Assembly: GCA_040905145.1 (NCBI GenBank)
Contig: JBBDSC010000015.1
Span: 1-61,659 of the forward strand
Reading direction: 5' to 3'
Length of the DNA stretch: 61,659 nt
From: DATGMS01 sp040905145
Lineage (GTDB): Bacteria > Bacteroidota > Bacteroidia > Cytophagales > Cyclobacteriaceae
Shown: positions 27,311 to 36,224 of the stretch, piece after piece
Numbering within the stretch: position 1 is the first letter of the stretch
Layout of the letters: the number at the start of each line of letters is the position of its first letter
Translations under genes and position numbers: made by a program
The notes under the pieces: model-generated
The model's database searches: none
Told to the model about the DNA's origin: nothing
The model's input: the letters and a program-made list of their open reading frames with translations, nothing else

Positions 27311-28351
27311 ATGCAAGATTTAAAGTTAATTAAAGAGCGCTTATCCTTCCCTCAAAAAATAGTTATCACTACCCACCACAAGCCGGATGCTGATGCATTG
27401 GGTTCTTCCTTGGGCATGGCCAACTATTTGAAGAAGAAAAATCACGAGGTAGCTGTGATCACCCCCTCTGATTATCCTTCTTTTTTACATTGGATGAAAG
27501 GCAATGAGGAGGTAATAAATTTTGAAGAAAAGGGTAAATCGGATAAAGTAGCAGCCAAAATTGCAGAGGCTGACATGATCATCTGCTTGGATTTTTCATG
27601 TCTTATGAGGATCCAGGAGATGGGAGAAATGGTCAAGGCTTCCAAAGCCTATAAAGTCAATATAGATCACCATCAGGACCCAGAGGATTTTGCGGATTTT
27701 AGGTACTGGAGCACTTCGGCAGCAGCAACATGCGAATTGGTGTATGAGTTGATTATCAAAATGGGTGATAAGGATTTGATTGACAAAGATATTGCAGATT
27801 GCCTTTATGCCGGCATTATGACAGATACCGGCGGGTTCAGGCATCCCAATACCACAAAGAATGTTCATATGGTCACCGCAGAACTGATTGGCTTAGGGGC
27901 TGACAATTCCAAAATTTCCCGGCTCATTTATGATACCAACTCCATCAACCGCTTGAAATTTATTGGCTTTGCACTGATCAGAAGGCTGGTCATTCTACAA
28001 GATGTGCAAACAGCTTATTTCAGCATCAGCAAAAAAGACCTGAAAAAATACGATTCACAAACCGGGGACACTGAAGGGTTGGTGAATTATGCATTGTCTT
28101 TGGATGGGATAAAGATCGCCGCCATGTTTACCGAAAGGAAAGACAGCATAAAAATTTCTTTCCGGTCTTCGGAAGATGTGGCAATCAATAAGTTTGCCGC
28201 CACCTACTTTAATGGTGGTGGACATAAAAACGCATCAGGTGGGAAATCCGACCTGACCTTGAAAGAGACTACCGATAAGTTTGAAAAATTAATAAAAGAA
28301 AATAAACGATCATTATTCACTCAACTTGAATTAATCAATGAAAAAAATTAA
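27311..28351 (+). CDS. DHH/DHHA1 phosphoesterase (NrnA-like oligoribonuclease / pAp phosphatase)
   Basis: A 346-residue soluble protein with THHKPDADALGSSLGM, CLDFS, NIDHHQDPEDFADF and GIMTDTGGFR (DHH motifs), then a DHHA1 domain ending with GGGHKNASGGKS. Family members degrade nanoRNA and dephosphorylate 3'-phosphoadenosine 5'-phosphate. The last 14 bases overlap the start of the first FKBP lipoprotein gene, so the four genes form one operon. The ndk-DHH-FKBP order is shared with gliding Bacteroidota, as far as I recall. Confidence 0.93.
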   Translation: MQDLKLIKERLSFPQKIVITTHHKPDADALGSSLGMANYLKKKNHEVAVITPSDYPSFLHWMKGNEEVINFEEKGKSDKVAAKIAEADMIICLDFSCLMRIQEMGEMVKASKAYKVNIDHHQDPEDFADFRYWSTSAAATCELVYELIIKMGDKDLIDKDIADCLYAGIMTDTGGFRHPNTTKNVHMVTAELIGLGADNSKISRLIYDTNSINRLKFIGFALIRRLVILQDVQTAYFSISKKDLKKYDSQTGDTEGLVNYALSLDGIKIAAMFTERKDSIKISFRSSEDVAINKFAATYFNGGGHKNASGGKSDLTLKETTDKFEKLIKENKRSLFTQLELINEKN

Positions 28352-29267
28352 TAATTTTATTTTATCAGCAGGCATGTTGGTAGCAGTATCTGCTGGAATG
28401 ATAGCTTGCGAAAAAACCCAAACCACATCAGATGGGATAGAATATACCTACATCAAAGAGGGCAGCGAAAAACCCAAAAATGGGGAATTTGTGGTTTATC
28501 ATTTTACCGCCAAAAAAAGCAATGATTCCACTTTTATATCCAGCTATGACCAACCCACACCGGCTTATTTACAATACAATGATTCTACCGAAAAACAATC
28601 GGGCATAGATGAAATCTTTCTGGGCTTGAAAAGTGGAGATAGCATTGTAATTAATTCTACTGCTGAAAAAGTATTTGGGGCACAAGGACTTCCTCCTTTT
28701 TTGACCAATGAGGAGGAAGTAACGATCAGTATTGGAGTAGTGGATGTGTTGGAAGAGCAAGTATTCCAGGATTATTTCAACGATCTGGCTGAAGCACATC
28801 AGAAAAAGCAAAGTGAGAAGGCGGTTGTACAACTACAGGAGGACGTTAAAATACTGGAAGGTTATATCGCTGAGAATAATCTGGAGGCCACCAAGACAGA
28901 ATCAGGTCTTTTCTACGTCATAGAAGAGGAGGGCAATGGTCCTGAGGTAGAGCAAGGCGATACCGTTTCCGTAAATTATACCGGTTACGTGCTGGATGGA
29001 ACTGTATTTGACACTAGCCTGGAAAGTGTGGCAAAAGAAAGCAATACTTTTATGGAAGGACGTCCTTATGAACCTATTGAGATTCAAGTGGGTATGGGAA
29101 GAGTAATCCCTGGATGGGATGAAGGTCTACAATACCTCAAGGAAGGGTCAAAAGCAAAACTTCTTATCCCTTCTACCTTGGCATACGGCGATCAAGATGC
29201 TAGTGAGGTTATAAAGGCCAACTCTGTACTGATATTCGACGTAGAGGTGACTGACGTTCAAAAGTAA
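28338..29267 (+). CDS. FKBP-type peptidyl-prolyl isomerase lipoprotein (two FKBP-like regions)
   Basis: A 309-residue lipoprotein: MKKINNFILSAGMLVAVSAG then lipobox Cys24 (GMIAC). A diverged FKBP-like region covers about 35-140, a charged linker about 150-180, and a canonical FKBP domain about 185-305 (VSVNYTGYVLDGTVFDTSLE, VIPGWDEGLQYLKEGSKAKLLIP, LAYGD, NSVLIFDVEV). It overlaps the DHH gene by 14 bases. Periplasm-facing folding aid; GldI-like roles in gliding are possible but not proven. Confidence 0.92.
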   Translation: MKKINNFILSAGMLVAVSAGMIACEKTQTTSDGIEYTYIKEGSEKPKNGEFVVYHFTAKKSNDSTFISSYDQPTPAYLQYNDSTEKQSGIDEIFLGLKSGDSIVINSTAEKVFGAQGLPPFLTNEEEVTISIGVVDVLEEQVFQDYFNDLAEAHQKKQSEKAVVQLQEDVKILEGYIAENNLEATKTESGLFYVIEEEGNGPEVEQGDTVSVNYTGYVLDGTVFDTSLESVAKESNTFMEGRPYEPIEIQVGMGRVIPGWDEGLQYLKEGSKAKLLIPSTLAYGDQDASEVIKANSVLIFDVEVTDVQK

Positions 29268-29271
29268 TTCA

Positions 29272-29811
29272 ATGAAAAGCAACCTGTTGTATTTTATGGC
29301 AGCCCTTTCAGTAGGGCTGTTTTCTTCCTGCATTTCTGACGAGGAAACCGCGGAATCCGTTTTCAATGAAGATCTTAAGAAGATCGATAATTTCGTCCAA
29401 ACGACAGACATTGTTCCGATAAGGGAACTGACTGTGGCAAATACGGGCATTGTCCTTCTTTTTACAGAAGAAAATGAAGGGGGGGAAACTGTGGCTGAAG
29501 GTGATTCCCTGGAGGTCAATTATACAGGGTATTTATTGGACGGAACGGTCTTCGATACGTCGATAGAGCAAGTGGCCAGGGACAATGATATGTACAATTC
29601 AGCGAATCCTTATGAGCCTTATCCGGTAAGGCTAGGTTATCGAGGGGTGATTGATGGTTGGCATTTTGCCTTAGCACAAATGAAAGAAAGGGATAAGGCC
29701 ACTGTGTTGATTCCTTCTATTTATGCCTATGGCCCTGGTGGCAGGGGGCCAATAACTCCAAATTCTGTGTTGGTATTTGATCTGGAACTCGTGGAAGTAA
29801 ATAAACAATAG
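29272..29811 (+). CDS. FKBP-type peptidyl-prolyl isomerase lipoprotein
   Basis: A 179-residue lipoprotein with lipobox Cys20 (LFSSC) and one FKBP domain (LEVNYTGYLLDGTVFDTSIE, VIDGWHFALAQMKERDKATVLIP, YAYGPGG, NSVLVFDLELVEV). It starts 4 bp after the previous FKBP gene. Similarity to its neighbours points to local duplication followed by divergence. Substrates are unknown. Confidence 0.93.
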   Translation: MKSNLLYFMAALSVGLFSSCISDEETAESVFNEDLKKIDNFVQTTDIVPIRELTVANTGIVLLFTEENEGGETVAEGDSLEVNYTGYLLDGTVFDTSIEQVARDNDMYNSANPYEPYPVRLGYRGVIDGWHFALAQMKERDKATVLIPSIYAYGPGGRGPITPNSVLVFDLELVEVNKQ

Positions 29812-29821
29812 ATTAAACAAA

Positions 29822-30376
29822 ATGATAAGATCAACAATAGGGATCCTACTTCTTTTATCCATTACTCTTTTCTCCTGTGACACCGAACCGCCAAACTTTG
29901 GCGGGCCCAGATACGACGAGGCAGGTAATTTGGCCTTGGACAGGGTGAAAATTGAAGAGTATTTAGAGACTGCGGATTATGATAGTCTGTACAGAATCCA
30001 TGATCCTAGTGGGGTGGTGATCATCGTGCAGGAAGAAGGGACCGGATCCAGACCAACATCAAACAATACAGTCTATATCAACTATGTGGGCAAGCTTTTG
30101 GATGAAACTGTTTTTGACACCAATATTGAATCCGTAGCCATAGAAAATGACCTGCATGATGAAGAAAGGGAATATCGCATTTATCCTTTTGCTTTAATAC
30201 CTGCCCAACAAGGAGGGCCCATTACTGGCTTTAGCATCGGCTTTAGCCGGCTTAGAAGCGGATCCGAGGCCGTATTGATTATTCCTTCCCCATATGCTTA
30301 CAGGGATCAGGAGAGTGAGGGTATCCCGGCCAATTCAGTTTTGGTATTTGAAGTGGATTTCCTTGGAATGGATTAA
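29822..30376 (+). CDS. FKBP-type peptidyl-prolyl isomerase lipoprotein, diverged
   Basis: A 184-residue lipoprotein with lipobox Cys19 (ITLFSC). The FKBP-like domain is less canonical (VYINYVGKLLDETVFDTNIE, ITGFSIGFSRLRSGSEAVLIIP, YAYRDQ, NSVLVFEVDF): the G-W pair of the active-site strand is replaced by GFS, so isomerase activity may be weak or lost. It lies 10 bp after the second FKBP gene and ends the operon. The 127 bp after it hold no terminator I trust. Confidence 0.9.
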   Translation: MIRSTIGILLLLSITLFSCDTEPPNFGGPRYDEAGNLALDRVKIEEYLETADYDSLYRIHDPSGVVIIVQEEGTGSRPTSNNTVYINYVGKLLDETVFDTNIESVAIENDLHDEEREYRIYPFALIPAQQGGPITGFSIGFSRLRSGSEAVLIIPSPYAYRDQESEGIPANSVLVFEVDFLGMD

Positions 30377-30503
30377 ACTGTTTTAAATTCTCAATGAAGA
30401 ATCATTAAAGCTGAATGCTTTTTCATTACTTGAGAATTGAGTGTTGAACATTGAGTATTTTTTCTTGAAAGTGGCTTATCATGTGAATTGTGGTTTAATT
30501 TTT

Positions 30504-31889
30504 TCAGGCATAATGCCTTTGTGGTAAAAGAATTCTACCTTGGCTCCAACGAAGGCTGTCAGATGTTTCCAACCATTTTTGGGATTCGGTGCTGTCCAAT
30601 ACAATTAAAACAAAATCTTTTCCATTTTTTTTAACGAGGGGCTTAAAGCGTACCGTTTGACTGGTGACATATTGCCCAGCCGCGATTATTTTTCCATCCA
30701 CAGGATCAAACCAATAGGCGTTTACTGTTTCGGCTTTTAATGTGGAAAGCTTCAAACGGAATGGCCTTCCAGATGGGGTATAGACTAAAAGCAAATCTTT
30801 TTGAGCGGAAATCATAGCCAGGGTGGTCGTGAAATTCCCCAGGAAACTAGGCGACAATAGTTTTTGGTCATTGTGTAGCGTTTGCCAGGGCAGTGATTCA
30901 AATATTTTTTTCAATAATCCCATTTGATGGGAACCGGGCAAATGTATGGCTTCGTCCCAAGGGAGATAAGCCCCAAAAAGAGGAGGCTTTCCTTTCTCGA
31001 ACATCTGCCAGACTTCATTGCAGCCGTAGGTGTGACCTGCTGCCCCGGAAAACATGTTCCAATAGGCAGATTTTCTTATGTCAGCATCATCGAGCCTCTT
31101 GATGTTGAATTTGTTCAAAAGATTGGGAATATTTTCATAACCCGGCTCACCATCTATGACCGGTCTTGTAGGCTTTGCCTGTAGGGCCCGTCTGGTAAAT
31201 CTGTATTCTTTAAAGCCGCTTTGGTGACGGGTCTGAAACATGTCCAAATCCAGCCATTCTTCATTTCCATACCAATCACTGGCAATTTTTCCCCCATTTG
31301 GATGGTAGGTCATTAAATGACGTGGATCATGTTTTTTTATTCCCTTGACCATGGACCTGGTGATGGCATAATGGTTTTCATTGGCCGGAGTCCTGTCGCC
31401 TCCTAGCAACCAAATGATATTGTTGCAATCCACATAATGGTGGCCAAGAAATTCTCCGTACTTCTCCGCATTGAGAGGGTTGAAAATTTCAGGTCCAAGC
31501 CCCCATGCTTTATGAAACTTGTCTCCCCAAGTGGGTAAAATGGCCATATAAATGCCCAGTTTTTCTGCCATTTCAATAATATCGTCTATATATTTGAAAT
31601 AGGCTTCATTAGGTTGACAGGGGTCATTATTGATTAAGGGTTTGTCTCCATTGGCGTTTGGGGTGTTCAATCCATCCAGCTCGGCCACAATGACGGCCTG
31701 AATAACGTTAAAACCTTTTGATGCCCTATTTTCCAGGTACAATAAGGCCTCCTCTTTGTTTAACCGGTGAAACAATTCCCAGGCAGTATCCCCCAGCCAA
31801 AAAAAAGGAGCATTTTCTTCGGTGACTAAATAGCGCCGGTCTTGGCTTATTTTTAATAATGGAAGTTTTTTTAATTGCTCCATAGTCAT
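30504..31889 (-). CDS. DUF4038-containing glycoside hydrolase (GH140-like)
   Basis: A 461-residue TIM-barrel protein. The DUF4038 pattern is clear: FFWLGDTAWELFHRLNKEEAL, ASKGFNVIQAV, IWLLGGDRTPANE, WLDLDMFQTRHQSG, PVIDGEPGYENI and YWNMFSGAAGHTYGCNEVWQM. A C-terminal beta domain (LLVYTPSGRPFRLKL; NAYWFDPVDGKI) follows from about 370. GH140 members cut side chains of rhamnogalacturonan II (apiosidase), but specificity cannot be read. No signal peptide is seen at this start, so location is uncertain. It is a single gene. Confidence 0.88.
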   Translation of the reverse strand: MTMEQLKKLPLLKISQDRRYLVTEENAPFFWLGDTAWELFHRLNKEEALLYLENRASKGFNVIQAVIVAELDGLNTPNANGDKPLINNDPCQPNEAYFKYIDDIIEMAEKLGIYMAILPTWGDKFHKAWGLGPEIFNPLNAEKYGEFLGHHYVDCNNIIWLLGGDRTPANENHYAITRSMVKGIKKHDPRHLMTYHPNGGKIASDWYGNEEWLDLDMFQTRHQSGFKEYRFTRRALQAKPTRPVIDGEPGYENIPNLLNKFNIKRLDDADIRKSAYWNMFSGAAGHTYGCNEVWQMFEKGKPPLFGAYLPWDEAIHLPGSHQMGLLKKIFESLPWQTLHNDQKLLSPSFLGNFTTTLAMISAQKDLLLVYTPSGRPFRLKLSTLKAETVNAYWFDPVDGKIIAAGQYVTSQTVRFKPLVKKNGKDFVLIVLDSTESQKWLETSDSLRWSQGRILLPQRHYA

Positions 31890-31960
31890 AAAAGTCTTAA
31901 GAATTTGGGTGCTTTACTGAGCTACCTTGCACATGTAGGTCTTAATTAGAGTCTGTCCAA

Positions 31961-32077
31961 TTACTTACCGCAGTATTCAAATACATCAGAATCGAATACA
32001 GGAACGTAAACAGACCCACCCGTTATTGGATTGTTTCCGGACCATCTTTCAAAAAGTATTTCTTTGGAATTTGTCAT
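31961..32077 (-). CDS. possible small 38-residue protein
   Basis: The frame from an ATG at 32077 reads MTNSKEILFERWSGNN, then PITGGSVYVPVFDSD and a stop at 31961. No RBS is apparent and I know no relative. It lies after the terminator of the coiled-coil gene. It may be a real small gene or the leftover of a larger one. Confidence 0.25.
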   Translation of the reverse strand: MTNSKEILFERWSGNNPITGGSVYVPVFDSDVFEYCGK

Positions 32078-32107
32078 TTCAGTTCAAATAATTTTTTGAG
32101 TTAAAAC

Positions 32108-32132
32108 AAAAAATCCCCGGTTTCCCGGGATT
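32108..32132 (-). terminator. intrinsic terminator of the coiled-coil protein gene
   Basis: On the minus strand AATCCCGGG pairs with CCGGGGATT over a three-base loop (one mismatch) and is followed by TTTTTTG. It lies 8 bp after the stop of the gene at 32141-32587. Confidence 0.8.
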
Positions 32133-32140
32133 GTAATTAA

Positions 32141-32587
32141 TTATCCTAAATACTTTAACAAGGCCATAAAAGCTCCATTCGCAATGAATAATCCAATTAT
32201 CCACTTTAACAGATCATATTTTGACTTAGAAATTTCATTTTGAAGATCTGATTTAAGACTTCCTGATTTAATATCAACCTGATCAAATTTGCTGTTGATA
32301 ATTTCAAATTTATTATCGAAGACATCAAACCTAAATTTAAAATCAACAAATCCTTTATTGATTACATCAAGTTCGTTCTTCATTTCTGACCCCACTTCAA
32401 AAGCGGTGGTCATACGGGAACTGTATTTATCTATATCAGAAAGCATAGAATTAATGTCTCTGTCTAATTGTTCCCTTCTAATCTTTTCCTCCTCTTCCTG
32501 GTTTTCCAATATTTCAGCTATTTTATTTGCCTGTTCAAGGGAAAAGTTTGCATTTTTGAGGTCATTTATTATTTTGGAGGTTTTCAT
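32141..32587 (-). CDS. coiled-coil protein with C-terminal membrane anchor (DUF1640/CCDC90-like)
   Basis: A 148-residue protein. The first 120 residues are almost all charged helix, with heptad-like repeats (DVINKGFVDFKFRFDVFDNK, FEIINSKFDQVD). One hydrophobic segment at the end (LLKWIIGLFIANGAFMALL) should anchor it. This resembles the CCDC90/DUF1640 group, often found next to mobile DNA or singly in bacteria; no function is established to my knowledge. The ATG at 32587 is preferred to the TTG six bases upstream. A TATATTTG box lies just before it. A terminator follows. Confidence 0.75.
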   Translation of the reverse strand: MKTSKIINDLKNANFSLEQANKIAEILENQEEEEKIRREQLDRDINSMLSDIDKYSSRMTTAFEVGSEMKNELDVINKGFVDFKFRFDVFDNKFEIINSKFDQVDIKSGSLKSDLQNEISKSKYDLLKWIIGLFIANGAFMALLKYLG

Positions 32588-33115
32588 ATTCAAATATAAA
32601 ACATTTTTAAATATTTTTAAGTTTTCTTACTGACTTTCAGCCTCATGGCTTCCATTATCCCTTCCGGCATCTTAGGCCAGTCCAAAATCATTACACCCCT
32701 TAATTCAGGATATTTATCTTTAATGTAGGGGGAGAATTTTCCTAAACTTGCAGTTTATAAACATACACTTTAAACCGGGATCTATACCCTTGAATGCCTA
32801 CAAAACCGGAATTCTATGCATTAATGGTCTTGACTGGGCCTTCTTTGGCTTGAAGAAGGACAGGGATTTCTTGCGGATATGAATTGCAGGAAAATAGGAA
32901 GAATGATTTATTCCATAAATAATTGGGTTCCAATAAAAATATTTTCGTTCCTGTAAAATATAATTTTATTCACCGTCTCTTTGCCTATCTTTGGTGGAGC
33001 TTTTTCCTTTCAAAGGAAAGGAGGAAAGTCTGTGCACCAATGTTAAGCACAAAGCAAGCTAACTGCTTTAAAGTAAATTAAACCATTTAAATTTGCCCCA
33101 CTAAATAGTTTCCTA
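32588..33115. other. intergenic region with a gene remnant and no other recognisable gene
   Basis: Apart from the remnant at 32617-32754, this stretch shows no convincing frame on either strand. It holds the promoter region of the TonB receptor gene and a GGAGGAAAGTC motif near 33020 that resembles part of RNase P RNA but lacks the rest. Confidence 0.5.
32617..32754 (-). pseudogene. C-terminal remnant of an unknown protein gene
   Basis: An open stretch without start codon reads KFSPYIKDKYPELRG, VMILDWPKMPEGI, MEAMRLKVSKK and then stops at 32617; an in-frame stop lies at 32755. The segment looks protein-like (balanced charge, Trp, Pro) and could be the tail of a larger lost gene. I do not recognise the family. 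Confidence 0.35.
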
Positions 33116-35560
33116 ATGAAGAATTTCTATCATCCTTTTTATCTTTCCATAAAAGCCTTTCTCCTATTGGCGCTTTTTTCTTTTGCTTGGGTGGAAGTTT
33201 CAGCTCAATCGGGCCGAAATGCCAACGTAAAAGGCAAAATTGTGGATTCCTCCTCCTCTTTACCCTTGAGTTTTGCCTCGGTAGCTATTTATGAGAGCCA
33301 GGAGAAAAAGCTGATTGATGGAAATATCACCGATGAGGAGGGTGTTTTTTCCATCGATCTACCTTTTGGGTCCTATTATGCCTTGATAGAATTTATGGGA
33401 TATGATGCTCTTGAAACGGCCACATTTGAACTCAGCAGGGAAGACCGAAGCCATGATTTAGGTGCCATAAAAATTGAACCATCCACTGCCAACCTGGAGG
33501 AAGTAGTAGTACAGGGGCAGAAAAACAGAATGGAATTGTCACTGGACAAAAGGATATTCAATGTTGGACAAGACTTGGCCAATGCGGGCGGCTCTGCTTC
33601 TGATGTCCTGATGAACCTCCCATCTGTTTCCGTGGACCCCGAAGGGAATGTCAGGCTCAGGGGTAGTGATAATGTAAGGATATTGATAGATGGGAAGCCT
33701 TCGGGACTGGTAAGCTTCAAAGGCAGCAGTGGTTTGCAGCAACTTCCTGCAAGTATGATAGAAACAGTGGAGGTCATCACCAATCCTTCCGCACGCTACG
33801 AAGCGGAAGGAATGGCCGGGGTGATCAATATTGTGCTTAAAAAAGAGAATAACCAAGGGTTTAATGGTTCATTTGAAGTAATTGCTGGAGATCCCACCAA
33901 TTTGGGCCTCTCGGCCAACCTGAACTACCGGCGCAATAAGATTAATTGGTTTATCAACTATGGAGTGGCCCACCGGAAGCTGCCCAATAGGGGGTCGCTT
34001 TATCAGGAAGTTTATGGGGAAGACACGACCTTTATTTTAAGGCAGGCCAATAAAGGGGTGGTAACCAGCCTCAACAATAATGTTCGCGCAGGACTGGATT
34101 ATTATTTCAATGAGAAAAGTATCCTGACGGGATCCTATTTATTGCGGAGAAGTGATGCACACCGCATTTTGGACATCCGGTATGAAGATTATCTGTTTAC
34201 AGACAATAATCTGGAGGGCTATAGCACCCGCCGGCAAGTGGAGGATGAAAAGGAGCCACACTCAGAGGCGAACTTAAGTTATAAAAGATCCTTTGAGCAG
34301 AAAGGGCATGAATTTACCGCTGGCATTACTTATCTGGATTATTGGGAAAATTCGGAGCAGGTGTACACCCAGTCCTTTTTTCAGCCTGACGGGACGGAAG
34401 AACCAGCTAAATCGGTTGTCCAAATGGCCTTAAACGATGAATTTGAAAGGCAATGGCTTTTTCAGGTGGATTATACCAAGCCCATTGGTGAAGAAGGTAA
34501 TTTTGAAACAGGACTGAGGAGCAGTTTTAGGAACATGGAGAACGATTTTGTCGTAAGTGAACAAAATGAAACGGGTGATTTTATTCCTTTTCGAGGAATG
34601 GAAGACATATTTTTATATCAAGAAAATATCCATGCCATCTATGGCATCCTTGGCAACAAGAGTAACAAGTTCTCTTATCAGGGAGGTTTGAGGGCGGAAT
34701 TGACGGATGTGACCACCACTTTGGTCAAGGCCAATGAAATCAACCCAAGAGATTACATTAACTTTTTTCCGAGCGCACATTTGACTTATTCCTTTACGCC
34801 GGAAAACGCTTTTCAGCTCAGCTATAGCCGAAGGGTAAGGCGGCCTTTTTACAACGATTTAAGCCCATTTGTGACTTTCTCGGATGCACGGAATTTTTTC
34901 AGCGGTAACCCAGATCTGGAACCTGAATTTACCAATGCCTATGAAATGGGCCACATCAAATATTTCGAAAAGGGATCGCTTTTTTCTACGCTTTATTATA
35001 GAAGTACTACCGATAAAATAGATCGCATCAGAAGTGTTGATGAGGAAGGAAATTCCAGAACCATCACCCAAAACCTTATATCAGAAAAGTCCATGGGAGC
35101 GGAGTTTACCAGCGATTATTCGGTTAATGACTGGTGGAATATGGATCTGAATGTTAATTTCTTTTATGCGGATATTGATGGTAGCAATATTTTGGAGGCC
35201 TATAAGGTGAACACTTATAGTTGGTTTGCGAGATATAGTTCGAGGTTTAATTTTTCCAATGGCATGGAAGTTCAGCTGAGGAGCAATTACGAAGCGCGAC
35301 AGAAAACAGCCCAAGGAGTAAGAAAATCCCTTTTTTATGCGGATTTATCTGCCAGTAAAGATGTTTTTAAGGGTAGGGGTACGCTTATTCTTAACATAAT
35401 GGACGTCCTCAATAGCCGCCGTAACCGATATATCAGTGAAGGTCCTGGCTTTTATACCGTGGGAGATTCTCAGAGAACAGTAAGACAAGTCAACCTTACC
35501 CTGAATTACCGGATCAAGCAAGCCAAGCAGGCGCCTAAGTCGGATATATTGGGAGAATGA
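33116..35560 (+). CDS. TonB-dependent outer membrane receptor (outer membrane beta-barrel family)
   Basis: An 814-residue outer membrane transporter. A signal peptide ends at VSAQ (residue 31), then a CarboxypepD_reg-like domain (about 36-120: VKGKIVDSSSSLPLSFASVA), a plug domain (about 130-240: GGSASDVLMNLPSVSVD, VRLRGSDNVRILIDG, IETVEVITNPSARYEAEG, GVINIVLKK) and an OMP_b-brl_3 barrel to the end. This is the non-SusC receptor class; ligands are unknown, often metals or peptides. It is a single gene; the region before it has no regulator. Confidence 0.93.
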   Translation: MKNFYHPFYLSIKAFLLLALFSFAWVEVSAQSGRNANVKGKIVDSSSSLPLSFASVAIYESQEKKLIDGNITDEEGVFSIDLPFGSYYALIEFMGYDALETATFELSREDRSHDLGAIKIEPSTANLEEVVVQGQKNRMELSLDKRIFNVGQDLANAGGSASDVLMNLPSVSVDPEGNVRLRGSDNVRILIDGKPSGLVSFKGSSGLQQLPASMIETVEVITNPSARYEAEGMAGVINIVLKKENNQGFNGSFEVIAGDPTNLGLSANLNYRRNKINWFINYGVAHRKLPNRGSLYQEVYGEDTTFILRQANKGVVTSLNNNVRAGLDYYFNEKSILTGSYLLRRSDAHRILDIRYEDYLFTDNNLEGYSTRRQVEDEKEPHSEANLSYKRSFEQKGHEFTAGITYLDYWENSEQVYTQSFFQPDGTEEPAKSVVQMALNDEFERQWLFQVDYTKPIGEEGNFETGLRSSFRNMENDFVVSEQNETGDFIPFRGMEDIFLYQENIHAIYGILGNKSNKFSYQGGLRAELTDVTTTLVKANEINPRDYINFFPSAHLTYSFTPENAFQLSYSRRVRRPFYNDLSPFVTFSDARNFFSGNPDLEPEFTNAYEMGHIKYFEKGSLFSTLYYRSTTDKIDRIRSVDEEGNSRTITQNLISEKSMGAEFTSDYSVNDWWNMDLNVNFFYADIDGSNILEAYKVNTYSWFARYSSRFNFSNGMEVQLRSNYEARQKTAQGVRKSLFYADLSASKDVFKGRGTLILNIMDVLNSRRNRYISEGPGFYTVGDSQRTVRQVNLTLNYRIKQAKQAPKSDILGE

Positions 35561-35627
35561 TGCGATGGATTGTTGATTTTTCCCAAGTTCCGAGCTTTGG
35601 AAAAGTTTCTATGGTCGGGTTCTCCTC

Positions 35628-36212
35628 CTATCGGGCCAGCCGTTGAACTTCATGATAACGAAAGCAGTGCGGCATATGGTCATTGATCAATCCAGTGGCC
35701 TGCATATGTGCATAAAGGGTGGTGCTTCCCAGAAATTTAAATCCCTGGCGTTTGAAATCTTTGGCCAATTTATCGGAAGCTTCGGTAGTGGCTGGAACCA
35801 CTGAATTGTTCTCCCATGCATTTTGAACAGGTTTTCCATCGACAAAATCCCAGATATAGGAAGTAAACGAGCCATGCTTGGCCTGCAATTCCATAAATTG
35901 TCGGGCATTGTTGATGGCCGCTTTAATCTTGAGTCCGTTGCGGATAATGCCTGTATCCTGCATGAGTTCCTGTACATAACTGTCCGGGAAATCAGCAATC
36001 AACGTATAATCAAAATCGGCAAAAGCTTTTCTGTATCCCTCCCTCTTCTTCAATATGGTAGACCAGCTTAATCCGGCCTGCGCACTTTCCAAGACCAGAA
36101 ATTCAAAATGGACCTGGTCTGAATAAACGGGCACGCCCCATTCCTCATCGTGATATTTGATATAATCTTCGAAGCTCATGCACCATTGGCAACGGGATTT
36201 TATGGTTTCCAT
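35628..36212 (-). CDS. tag: DNA-3-methyladenine glycosylase I
   Basis: A 194-residue base-excision repair enzyme that removes 3-methyladenine. The start RCQWCMSFEDYIKYHDEEWG holds zinc-ligand Cys and His residues and the Glu next to EWG; FELLVLE-like FEFLVLESAQAGLSWSTIL and the C-terminal YAHMQATGLINDHMPHCFRY with its zinc ligands are present. Length is typical. It lies 12 bp after the decayed epimerase gene on the same strand order, but no functional link is known. Confidence 0.95.
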   Translation of the reverse strand: METIKSRCQWCMSFEDYIKYHDEEWGVPVYSDQVHFEFLVLESAQAGLSWSTILKKREGYRKAFADFDYTLIADFPDSYVQELMQDTGIIRNGLKIKAAINNARQFMELQAKHGSFTSYIWDFVDGKPVQNAWENNSVVPATTEASDKLAKDFKRQGFKFLGSTTLYAHMQATGLINDHMPHCFRYHEVQRLAR

Positions 36213-36224
36213 AATTGTATAATT

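Noticed and set aside
33000..33090. GGAGGAAAGTC motif before the TonB receptor gene, resembling part of RNase P RNA
   Set aside because: Only about 90 bp are free before the coding start, the other conserved RNase P RNA elements are missing and no matching P1/P4 pairing was found.
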